Shown in pieces: positions 48,797-58,100 of a stretch of DNA of 64,000 nt (the stretch's first letter is position 1; every line of letters begins with the position of its first letter). The position numbers and the translations under genes were made by a program. The notes beneath the pieces were generated by a model. It did no database searches. It had not been told where the DNA came from and saw only the letters and a program-made list of their open reading frames with translations. Origin of the DNA: JAVBTT01 sp031556035 (GTDB lineage: Bacteria; Bacillota; Clostridia; Oscillospirales; UBA929); NCBI GenBank assembly GCA_031556035.1, contig JAVBTT010000020.1, forward strand, positions 1 to 64,000. The letters are read 5' to 3'.

Positions 48797-49856
48797 CGCC
48801 GTCCCTCCCGAACGCCTCAAGCAGCTCCCGCCGGCCTGCCCTGTGTATTATTGGTACGCCTATGCGCTTGAGCAGAACAAGGGTGAGCTCATCCCCGCAG
48901 TTTTTCTTGTCCCCCGACATAAGCGGTATGATATCCTCAATACCGTCCTCAAGCCGATAACTCAACCCAACGGAATCCATGATTCCCTTCAGAGCTTCAC
49001 AAGTCCCCTGCCCGGTCAGGCCCATCAGCTCTCCCGCCCGCGCGGCGAGCGCCATCCCTATAGCGACAGCCTCTCCGTGGTTGTACCCGCTGTATGTGTG
49101 GTATTTTTCAATGGCGTGGCCGAAGCTGTGGCCGAAGTTAAGCGCCATCCGCAGTCCCGTGTCCCGCTCGTCGCGCTCCACATACCACGCCTTGCGCTTG
49201 CAGCACAGCAGCACAATCTCCCCGATATTTTCCCTGACGGAGTCCCGGCTCGCGAGATAAGGGAGCAGCGCCTCCTCACCGATGGCCGCGTACTTGACGA
49301 CCTCCGCCATGCCGGCAAGCCATTCGCGCTCCGGCAGGGTGGACAAAAGCCCGGTGTCCGCTATTACCATACAGGGCTGCCAGAAGCTGCCGACAAGATT
49401 TTTACCCTCCGGAAGATTGACGGCCACCTTGCCCCCGACAGACGAGTCGACCTGCGCCAGCAGGGTGGTAGGTATTTGCAAAAGCCTAACACCTCTCATG
49501 TATGTGGCGGAAGCGAAGCCCGCCACATCGCCAACCACGCCCCCGCCAAAGGCTATAACAGTGTCCTCGCGCCTGAGTCCAAACCGCGCGAACTCGGCAT
49601 AAAGTCTGCCGAGCGTATCAAGTGTCTTGCTGTTCTCTCCCGGGGAGACTATGGCTGCACAAAACGACACACCGGCTTCACTCAGTGTGTTTTGCAGCAT
49701 ATCACCATGAAGTCCCCATACGGTCTCGTCCGATACGACGGCCGCTCTGCCCGAGGTACAGCAGTCCCGCAGCCTGTCCGCCCCGTTGAAGACCGCTCCG
49801 TCGCCAATTAAAACTGAGTACGGATTATTTAAGAGATCGACTGACAACTCCCTCAC
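48789..49856 (-). CDS. aroB: 3-dehydroquinate synthase
   Basis: 355 residues from GTG 49856 with AGGGGGG upstream. NAD-dependent cyclisation of DAHP. Motifs: FGGGVVGDVAGFASATYMRGV, PTTLLAQVDSSVGGKVAVNLPEGKNLVG, and the zinc ligands Glu in MAEVVKYA and His in NFGHSFGHAIEKY and NHGEAVAIGM. First structural gene of the aromatic operon, 20 bases after the leader hairpin. Confidence 0.96.
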   Translation of the reverse strand: MRELSVDLLNNPYSVLIGDGAVFNGADRLRDCCTSGRAAVVSDETVWGLHGDMLQNTLSEAGVSFCAAIVSPGENSKTLDTLGRLYAEFARFGLRREDTVIAFGGGVVGDVAGFASATYMRGVRLLQIPTTLLAQVDSSVGGKVAVNLPEGKNLVGSFWQPCMVIADTGLLSTLPEREWLAGMAEVVKYAAIGEEALLPYLASRDSVRENIGEIVLLCCKRKAWYVERDERDTGLRMALNFGHSFGHAIEKYHTYSGYNHGEAVAIGMALAARAGELMGLTGQGTCEALKGIMDSVGLSYRLEDGIEDIIPLMSGDKKNCGDELTLVLLKRIGVPIIHRAGRRELLEAFGRDGDG

Positions 49857-49875
49857 GAAGCGCCCCCCTTACAAA

Positions 49876-49910
49876 TAGGCGGCGGGATCCGTTATGAATC
49901 CCGCCGCCTA
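49876..49910 (-). terminator. Attenuator hairpin before aroB
   Basis: A 13-bp perfect GC-rich stem (49898-49910 with 49876-49888, arm TAGGCGGCGGGAT) is followed on the minus strand by TTTGT. An alternative 8-bp pairing joins TATGAATC in the leader at 49937-49944 to GATTCATA at 49893-49900, which covers the base and loop of this stem and would prevent it. Confidence 0.65.
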
Positions 49911-49939
49911 CCGTCACCAGAATAAATCAGACTATCGAT

Positions 49940-50035
49940 TCATACGCGCTTATTCAATTGTCCGCAGCAAAAATAACCAAAACCGTAGTTCTGGTTAAAG
50001 CAAAAATAGTATACGGACAACTGAGTTTTAGGCAT
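49940..50035 (-). CDS. Phe/Tyr-rich attenuation leader peptide of the aromatic operon
   Basis: 31 codons from ATG 50035 (GGCGGTGA upstream) to TGA 49940-49942. It has four Tyr (residues 9, 10, 17, 21) and four Phe (11, 13, 19, 22), clustered as YYFCF and YGFGYF. Complementary segments TTGTCCG and CGGACAA flank the aromatic codons, so the mRNA can fold when it is not being read. The stop codon lies inside the segment that can pair as antiterminator. The layout matches the logic of pheA/trpE leader peptides: ribosome stalling at Phe/Tyr codons would spare the antiterminator and allow aroB expression. Confidence 0.8.
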   Translation of the reverse strand: MPKTQLSVYYFCFNQNYGFGYFCCGQLNKRV

Positions 50036-50079
50036 ATGTCACCGCCCGGACATTTATTATTGTTATTGACCCATGATCT

Positions 50080-50108
50080 AATATAGCACTTGAGCGCGCG
50101 GATGTCAA
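50080..50108 (-). promoter_or_regulatory. Promoter of the aromatic amino acid operon
   Basis: Minus strand TTGACA (50108-50103), 17-base spacer, TATATT (50085-50080). The predicted start is about 40 bases before the leader peptide ATG. Confidence 0.8.
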
Positions 50109-50163
50109 CGCCTCAAGGCAAAGTGCTCATGCCCTGCCACATATACATCAGGCTCGTTACAGA

Positions 50164-50204
50164 GCTTACGGATGTTGGCGCTTTACGCGCAAACATCCGT
50201 AAGC
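50164..50204 (-). other. Hairpin after the Cys-rich protein gene
   Basis: GCTTACGGATGTT (50164-50176) pairs perfectly with AACATCCGTAAGC (50192-50204), extended by GCGC/GCGC. It lies between the aromatic promoter and the stop of the Cys-rich gene and may end that gene's transcript, although no T run follows. Confidence 0.45.
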
Positions 50205-50259
50205 ATCCGCTATGGCTCCCTTTTGCCGGTATCAGTATTTTTTCGCCAGCTGCAAGCGT

Positions 50260-51078
50260 CTATTTGCAGCAGCCTTCCTTCAGATCGCGGAAATCACTGT
50301 ATTCGCACACATCGGGCGGGAAAAACTCATCCACCGGGAACTTGATCTTTCGGAAGAGCTCGCAGGGATTGTCGTCACTGGAACCGACGCACTCTTTTTC
50401 GGGCATGCAGAAATCGTAGCTCGGGATGACAAGCTGGGTATCGCGCTCCAGGCGGATGATGGAGAACTGGCCGAGGGTCACATACAGGCGCTTCTCCTCC
50501 CCTCCCAGCACCAGGTCATCGTCAAAGCAGCAGCCAACGCACTCAGGCACATCACACAGATCGCATTCCCCGCAGCCGTGCTTCGGACGGCAGTCGCAGG
50601 CATCAACCATCTTGACGTTGAGGCAGATTGGATCCACAACTTCGACCACTGCAACCGGCATATTAGCCCTGCGTATTATCTGGGGATCTACTCCGCTCAG
50701 GTTCGCTGCGGAGCTGAATATCTTTGCGTTGCCTTCGCTGCCGAACAGTATGACGCGCTTATCGAAGGTTGCGAGGCCTGTCACCTGGACGGGCATGCGC
50801 ACTCCGCAGAAGGCATCTGCGGTGATGCGGTAGAAGTACTTGACGTCAACCGAGAAAAAACCCCTGTTGAACGACACCGACTCTACATCGATAAACACCC
50901 ATATCAGCTCAGCCTTGCGGCACTTCACATTGATGGCCTTGTCAATTATGGCCTGACTGGATCTCGTGAGATATACCCTCAAATCCTCCAAGCAGTCTTT
51001 ATCAATACAATGCCCTAGATATATATTTATCCAAAGGCTACAATATAGCTTGTCTAATATTAGCATATATTTTTCCAA
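50260..51078 (-). CDS. Cys-rich hypothetical protein
   Basis: Up to 272 residues. The start is uncertain: TTG 51078, ATG 51066 or a later codon near the GGAGG at about 50983. The first 30 residues look less conserved in style than the rest. A beta-rich middle (VDVKYFYRITADAF, VQVTGLATFDKRVILFGSEG) is followed by a dense cysteine block at about 165-190 (ACDCRPKHGCGECDLCDVPECVGCC) and a Cys-containing tail ending in GCCK. The cysteine spacing suggests metal or disulfide binding, and the general style resembles clostridial spore-coat or sporulation proteins. That is a guess, as no family was recognised. Confidence 0.65.
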   Translation of the reverse strand: MEKYMLILDKLYCSLWINIYLGHCIDKDCLEDLRVYLTRSSQAIIDKAINVKCRKAELIWVFIDVESVSFNRGFFSVDVKYFYRITADAFCGVRMPVQVTGLATFDKRVILFGSEGNAKIFSSAANLSGVDPQIIRRANMPVAVVEVVDPICLNVKMVDACDCRPKHGCGECDLCDVPECVGCCFDDDLVLGGEEKRLYVTLGQFSIIRLERDTQLVIPSYDFCMPEKECVGSSDDNPCELFRKIKFPVDEFFPPDVCEYSDFRDLKEGCCK

Positions 51079-51085
51079 AAAGCAA

Positions 51086-51136
51086 TTGACAATGCGCCCT
51101 CCGTGTCGTATATTGCATATATGACATTCATGACAT
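51086..51136 (+). promoter_or_regulatory. Promoter and direct-repeat operator before the 51159 gene
   Basis: TTGACA (51086-51091), 17-base spacer, TATATT (51109-51114). Just after the -10 box, ATGACAT occurs twice (51121-51127 and 51130-51136), a candidate binding site for the gene's own HTH domain. Confidence 0.65.
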
Positions 51137-51158
51137 ACGTACAGAAAGGATGAAAAGT

Positions 51159-52052
51159 ATGAAAACTTACAGGCTGCTCGTCGGAAGCGAATACGCGCTT
51201 GCGTTCCAGGGGGAATCCCTGGTGTCCGCCGTCGAGGATAACTTTACGCACATCGCGAAGGCGCTGCACGTCGGCAATGTTGCCGGGTATTACCTCCTGT
51301 CGGCCAAGATGGCCTATGACCCTTCAATTTTTGACGGTGAGGGCGGCGCCGTGCTGACCGTCGTCGCGCAAGGGAGCGACTCCCTGGTTGGATACGACGA
51401 ATCCAAGGACCCGCCCAAGACCTACGCCGCCCAGATCAACGGCGTCACTCCGGACGAGCTGCCAGCTACGCACAATTTTGAGATCGATCCCGAGCGCACG
51501 TTTGATCCCATCACCGACGACCTGACCATGTACGACAACGGCTTCCGCCTCGGCGTCGTCTGGGCCATGATAGACAGGATCGCCGACAGGTACGCGCAGA
51601 TCAACGTCAAAAACGCGGACATGTTTACATCGCGTTACCCAGAACAGAAAAACGCCAATCCGGTAGCATTCACGCACAAAATGTTGGCTGACCTGTCGGG
51701 GCTTCGCCCGAAGAAATCGGCCGCCGCCGACAAGCTCATGGCGCGCATACACGGCATCCTCGCAACGATTGACGGCCCGATCAATTTAAACTATGGCTGG
51801 ATGGGCTACCACAAAACCGGCGCGTACTTTACCCGCATCCCTCAGCGGTCGCACATAACCACGCTTCGCACCGCGCGGGGGAAGACTCAGGCCCAACTCG
51901 CGCAGGAGGCCGGCATAAGCCTGCGCCAGTATCAGCGAATCGAGGGCGGCAAAACCGAGATAGGCTCTGTCTCTTACGACACGGTCATCGCCCTTGCCAA
52001 GGCGTTCGGGGAGCGACCGGAACAGCTAAAGACGGCGCATGCTGCAGACTGA
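51159..52052 (+). CDS. HTH-tailed protein of unknown function
   Basis: 297 residues from ATG 51159 (AAAGGAT upstream). The first 225 residues form a domain I do not recognise, with mixed alpha/beta character and no membrane segment. The C-terminal 60 residues are a clear Xre/HTH_3 domain (TTLRTARGKTQAQLAQEAGI, SLRQYQRIEGGKTEIG). The reversed order (unknown domain first, HTH last) suggests a ligand- or partner-sensing regulator. It abuts the phage-like gene block in convergent orientation and shares a terminator with it. Confidence 0.7.
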   Translation: MKTYRLLVGSEYALAFQGESLVSAVEDNFTHIAKALHVGNVAGYYLLSAKMAYDPSIFDGEGGAVLTVVAQGSDSLVGYDESKDPPKTYAAQINGVTPDELPATHNFEIDPERTFDPITDDLTMYDNGFRLGVVWAMIDRIADRYAQINVKNADMFTSRYPEQKNANPVAFTHKMLADLSGLRPKKSAAADKLMARIHGILATIDGPINLNYGWMGYHKTGAYFTRIPQRSHITTLRTARGKTQAQLAQEAGISLRQYQRIEGGKTEIGSVSYDTVIALAKAFGERPEQLKTAHAAD

Positions 52053-52068
52053 TCACGCAGGCGCAAGC

Positions 52069-52097
52069 AAAAGGCCGGGGGAGTCCCCCGGCCTTTT
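52069..52097. terminator. Bidirectional terminator between the HTH gene and the phage block
   Basis: AAAAGGCCGGGGG (52069-52081), loop AGT, CCCCCGGCCTTTT (52085-52097). Symmetric with A and T ends, so it works for both convergent genes. Confidence 0.85.
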
Positions 52098-52102
52098 GCG
52101 CG

Positions 52103-55100
52103 TCACCTGCCCGGCAGCTTTGGCTTCACCAGCGCCGGCTTCGGCAATTCCGTCTTGACTAGAGTGCGCTTTGTCAGCGTAGGCTTTCCGGAGTCCTCCT
52201 TTTCCTGCCCCTTGATGATAGTCCAGAGCGCCTCCGCCTCCCGGCGGGTTAGCCCCCAGTCCAGGGCGTCGGCTATTATCTCGTCTTTTTTCTTCTGCTG
52301 CGTGTATAGCGGGTACAGCTCCACATACTCGTCCTCGGTGTACCCGGCCGTCTGCGCGGTGGCAAAGCGCTTCTGGGCGCTCTCGCTCATCAGGTCGAGC
52401 CGGTAGCCCTGCGGATCGGCGGGATTCATCTGAAAGTACTTGAACTGGTCGCTCACGGCGCCCCACTGCTCCGGCGCCAGCCGGAGGGAGTCCAGATAAT
52501 GCGCGAACTCCGTAGCCTGCTCCTTCGGTTTTAACTCCTTGTTTCCTATCCTGCTGTACTCGTTATAGATTTTTAGGAACTGGTCAAAGCTCAGCCCTGC
52601 CCCGGTCAGCGCGGTTATTTTCTCCCCGTGCTCGTCGGACACCAGCAGCTCATAGGCGACCTTTTTCTGGCGCTCTGGCAGCTTGGACTTTATAAGCACC
52701 TCGCGCCTTTCGCTTTGCTTTCCGAGGCCCTTGACCCCGCTGAACACCCGATACAGCTCGGCGGGGTCCGCCCCGGCCCGCGTCATATGTTCCATCTTCA
52801 TCCGCTCGTTGAGCTTGCCGTCCTCTGTCTTGGAGTCGTCCGCCAGCATCTCTATGTACACCTTTGCCTTCTGCGCGTCGGTCAGGGACGCGTTTTTTAG
52901 CACCGTCCGCTTGGCGGCGTCTTTCTCCGCGTCCTTTAGGCCGCTGAAAACGCGGTACAGCGCCCCGGTGTCCATCCCGTCGGACACGAACTTCTCAAAC
53001 TTTTCCCGCTCGTTCAGCTTGCCGTTGTCACGCTCGGCGTTGTCGGCCAGCACATTTTTGTAGATAATTGCCCGTGCTTCGTCGGTCATCAAGCTCATTT
53101 TCAGCGCCCGGCGCTTGTCCGCGCCCTTTTCGACCGCCTTCATCCTGTCCAGAGCTGACATAACCTCGCGAGGTATAGCTCCGGCCTTGAATGCCTCCTG
53201 GTAGGCATCCGTCTCGCTGGCGCTGTAGTTTTTAAAACCGCTGTTCACCCATTTGCGCCCGCCCTCTGTGGATGTCTTTCCGAAGATCACGGCTTTAGCG
53301 CCTGTCTTGATGTCGCGCTCCACCGGATAGCGCAGGATATCCCTCCCCTGTGCGTCCACAGTGTAATCCCCGCCGCGCGAGAGAGCTCCAGCCGCCTCGC
53401 CCGCCTTTTTGAGCGCCCCTCCGCCGAAGGGGGGGACAATATAGGCGGAGGGCTTAATCAGCTCGCTCCCCAGCGTGCTCAGCGCCTTTTTTGCCGGCAT
53501 CTCTCCCGTGACAAGCCCGCTGCCGGCTTTCCAGAGCCGCTCAACGTCCGGCAGCGCCGAGGATATCGGCACCCTGCCGCCGCCCAGCACGCCCCCGATA
53601 AACGGCATATCCTCCGCTACATTCTTGGCGAAGTTAATACCCGCCGCGGTGACTCCCTCGTCCCGCACATCCTCGGCCGCCTCCTTCAGAAGCCCGATCG
53701 GATCCAGAGCCGCCCGGCGGCCGATCAGCCTCTCGTAAAGCTCATTGTAGAGAAACGCCCCTATCATGAACTTAAACAGCGCGGCAGCCAGCGCGGCCAC
53801 GCCCTTGTCCCGTTTGTCGCGCGGTATGTCCTTCATCAGGTACGAAAGCTGGTTGTTCACCTCAAGCTGAAACTGGTTAAAGAGATTACTCACCGGGTTT
53901 TTGGCCGCGAAGCGCGTCGGCGTGCTGCCCTTGCTGCGGTCTGCCATAATGCCGGCGGTCCATGCGTCCGCCTCCCGGATCGCCTGCTGCTGTGTCATGC
54001 CTTTTTGCGTATTTTCGCGTGTCCTTGCCCTCACAAGGCTGTCCGCCACAAACGTGTCTATCCAGGTCATGGGCTGGGACAGCTTCTGCGACAGCTTTTG
54101 CGACGCGGTCATGCTCACCGGGTCGGAGCCGCGCCTGTTTGTCAGAAACACGGACTCGCCCGCGAAGCCGTCATCCGTCCGGTACGCCCTCAGCGTGTCC
54201 CACATACCGGTCAGCAGGTTGTTTGTCTTGAGCCCGGCCCAGCCCTGCGTCAGGGGGATGAAGTTTGTCAGCCAGCTCGCCGGATTGACGGCCACCATAT
54301 TCGCGGCCACCCTGTTCTCCAGCGTGCGCCCCAGGCGGTAAATCCCCCTGTTCCAGTCGCGTTCCCAACCCCGATCCTTAAAGCTCTTTTTGTTGGCCAG
54401 GAGGTTTGTGTACTCCTCCAGCTCATTGACAAAGTTGGAGAGCGCGTAGGGGTTGTTTTTCTCAAAAATATCTTTTATGTCCCGCTCCTTGTCCTCCACG
54501 GAGCGGCCTTCGTTCGCCCTCACCTGGTCGACCCGCTCGCGCACCGCCTCGGGGGAGTGCATATAGCGTATTTCCTCGGCCAGCACGCGCAGCCGCTGGA
54601 TATCGTCCGTGTGGTGGACAATGTCGGATATGCCCTCTATGTATTTGTCAAAGCCCTTCACGGCGTTGTACTCCGTCGCGTTTCCTGTGCGCCGCAGCGT
54701 ATGGGGGTCCCAGCGTATCCCCGGCTTGAACGTCTGTGTGATTCCCGCGATGCTGGTGGGCAGCGCGTCCACGTTCGCGTCAATTCCCAGCGCCTGCGCC
54801 ATCTGCCCAAGCAGCTGATCCCCCGCGTTTTCGGTAAAGTGCGGGAAATACCCCTTGCGGTACTCCACCGGCGCGTAGCCGTTGCGCACCCGGGCCTCGT
54901 TCATCCGCGCGAACAACTCGTCATAGATTTTGCGAAACTCATCTATCGCGCTATTGATTTTGTTCAAGTCCAGGTTCGGGTTCTCGCTGAAAAACTGGTT
55001 CTTCGCGGCCTTCCACTCCTCAAGGCTGCCGCCGTCCCTGGACGTGACGCGCCCGTTGGACTTTTCCATCATGTCGATTATGTAATTGACCTCGCCCAGA

Positions 55101-58100
55101 AACTGCACCGCGTAGGCCTCGCTCACCGTGTTGCCGGCGGCGGCCTTCTCGCTCAGATTCAGCGCCCGCACCCGGTCGCGGTACGCGTTTCTCATTTTTG
55201 TCCGCTCGGCCTCGCTGATATGCACCGGCTCGAAATAGGTCTCAATGATCTTTTTTGCCCGCACGTCATCCGGGTTTCCGTCCGCGTCCCTCACGATGTC
55301 GTAGATGTTGCGCTCCATCGTCTCGCGCTGGTACTGTACACCGGTTCTCTTGTCCTTCCATGCGTTGGACTCCGCCAGCGCGTCCCTGGCCTGGTTGCGC
55401 AAAAACTCCTTGCGCCGGGCGTTGTAGCGGGCTATCGGCGCCTCCGCGTCCTGCACCGCTTTCTTGGCCTCATACACCCGCCGGATTCCCTCCCGGTTGA
55501 GGTGCTCCGGCACATCCTCGATCCGCAGGCCTTTTTTAAGCATCATATCGACATAGGCGTTGTCCGCGTCGGAGAGCAGGGTGGACGCCACAACCCTGTC
55601 CCGAACCTTGCGCAGCTCGTTCATCTGCTCGCCGATCTTCATCAGCTCGGAGGCGCTGATCTCCTCCGGGGCCTCCGGGCGCCCGGCTTCACCCTCCGTC
55701 TGGTTGGCCTTGTACTTGCGTATCTGCTCCATCTCTCCCGCGAACCGCCCAAGAGCCTTATCAAACTCTCGCTGCGCGGCCTCCTTGAACTCCCGGGCAT
55801 ATTTGCCGTGATAGGTGTCAAGCGTCTCCTCGGTCTTTTTTATCATGTCCGCGACTTCAGCTATCTGATAAAGCTGATCTGCCGGGTGCGCTATGTCCTC
55901 CGGGAAAAACGCCGGATACCTCTCGCTCAGCTCCATGTATGCCACATCCACCGGCAGCCCGCCCTCGTTTACAATGCGGACCTTTCCAAAATTGCGCTTG
56001 CGGAAGTCCGCAAAGTCTGTTATAGCCGCCCTGTCCGCCTCCGATATCCTCAGCGGCTGCTCCCTCAGATAGTCGCGTATCGGCTTAAACGTGTTGTAGA
56101 AGTCGTCGTTGATCACCCGCCCGGCTTCGTACGCGCTCTCAAACAGCCTTTTTCCCGCCACTTCGGATATTTCCCCGTTTTTGAGGTATTCAGCGGCTAT
56201 CTGCCCGGCGATCGGCTTGAGTATGTCCTGCCTGGCGCTGCCGGGAACGGAGAGGATCTCCGCCACGTCCTTCGCCAGCCCGTTCTCCGCGCGGGACTGC
56301 ACCCGCTGCTCCTTGGTCTGCGCGCTTACGCTCCGCTCGGACTGCTTTTTTTCAGCCAGCCGCCGTATAAACTGCTCCAGGCTCTCGTTCTCGAGACCCT
56401 GCCTGACTGCTCTGTACTGCCCTGCGTTTCCCTTGTTTCCCGCCGCCGCAGACTGCGAATCTCCGTAAATAAAACCGTCCTCGCCCTCCGGCACGGTGAT
56501 CACGGGACTCACCCTGCCGTCCGTCTCGTGTAATGCTTTTGAATACAGGTTATACGCCTTGGCCAGCATGCGCCGCTCGGAGGAGCCGGTCAGCCGCCTC
56601 CAGGCGTTTCCTATCCAGTCAAATATTCTCTGCGCCAGATTCCGGTTTGTCTTGATAAGCCCCTTTATCGCCGCCTCGTCTGTCAGCAGCTTTTCCTCAA
56701 CATACCGCGCCGCCAGCTCCCTCTGCGCGTCAGCCTCGCTCAGGTCAATGCCCGCCTCCGCGTAATCGCTCACCAGTGAGCCGGTCATGTCGGCCATCGT
56801 CATGCCGCTTTGCTCAAGTATCGCGCCGAGGCCGTTTTTGCCCAGCAAAAGGTTGTTCAGCTCCGAATAATGGACGCTGCCCTCTATTGAGTGCGTCAGC
56901 TCGTGGGCCAGGGTGGTCAGCGCCGGAGCCGGGCTGTTTTTATTGAGGTATATCACCCCGTCCTTGAACATGCCGTTGTGTCCGGCGGGCAGCTCCGCGA
57001 CCTCCACGCGCCGCCCGAGGTTGCGCCCCAGCGCCGCCGCCTTATATAGCTCGGGGGTTATTTGTTTTTGCTTAGCCTGTTCAAAAGCCAGTTCCATCGA
57101 CGTTTTGAATTTTCTGTCATCTTGGGGCGAATATACCCCCTTGACTTTTTCGTCAAGCAGTGCTACTTTATTAATAGAACCACCTTCGGTTTCCCCCACA
57201 GGCAATTGTAGCCGCCGGGCCTGAAACCAATTGGCGGTTCTTTCTTTGTTTGTGGCTAAATAGAGAATATCACTTGACTTTATATAGTTATCAAGCTCAG
57301 TTCTTGCGTACGCGCTGGTGACGACATTTACCTTGTCTATCTGCGTTCCCCTGCCGGCGGCGTTTAAGTGCATGGAGGCCATGACCGGCCTTCCGTCGGT
57401 GCTGTACAACTCCCCGAACAGGACGATGGAGTTTGGAATGCTCCGAGACTGAGTGATAACCACCGGGTTTTCTATCATATCCGGGAGTTGCCGGAATAGC
57501 TCCAGGCTCATCTCCGGGTGGTGGTGCTCGCTTTTAGGGTTCATCGCCTGAAGTATCTTGGATTTTGGCATGTATATTCCCTTATCAGGCACCCCAATGC
57601 TCTTAAGTGCATCGGACGGGCTTCCAAAATGGAAGTATCCCCCGGTGCTTTTTTTGTCCCACTCGTCGAACTGGCGCTTGAAGTCCGGGTTGATGCTGTA
57701 CTGCGCATCAGGCGGCGTCTGCGCGCCGACGCTGAAGCTGGAGGCATCGCCAGCTTCCTGATTGGCCGCTACCATGCCCGAAGTGATCTGCGTGTCTTTT
57801 AAGCCCCCTTCGTTCGCGAAGGAGGCGGGGGGCTGCCCCTGAATGCTTTTCCCCGCGCGTTTGTTGCCGATGATCGTACCGCCCGCGCCGAATATGCCGC
57901 CGGACAGCCCGCCCCCGGCAGCCGACAGCAGCGGCTGGGTGACAAAGAACTGCCGGTTCGCGCTTTTTTTCGCGTCGTCCCTGCTCATTCCCTGAGCCAT
58001 CAAAGAATTTACCGTTTGCCAGTACTCGGATCTGTCGCCCATAATGGCGATGTCGCTGAGCGTCCCGGCGATCTCGGAAACAAGCTCCTCGGTGGCCTCT

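Noticed and set aside
49857..50260. T-box leader before aroB
   Set aside because: No T-box consensus or specifier-loop arrangement was seen. The Phe/Tyr-rich short frame explains the region better.
50260..51078. SPOCS/DUF3794 assignment for the Cys-rich protein
   Set aside because: The style is vaguely similar but no diagnostic motif could be pointed to.
54005..56533. 842-codon open frame on the plus strand opposite the giant phage gene
   Set aside because: It lies wholly antisense to the polyvalent gene, follows GC-rich third positions, has Arg/Val/Leu/His-rich composition without domains and no ribosome site.
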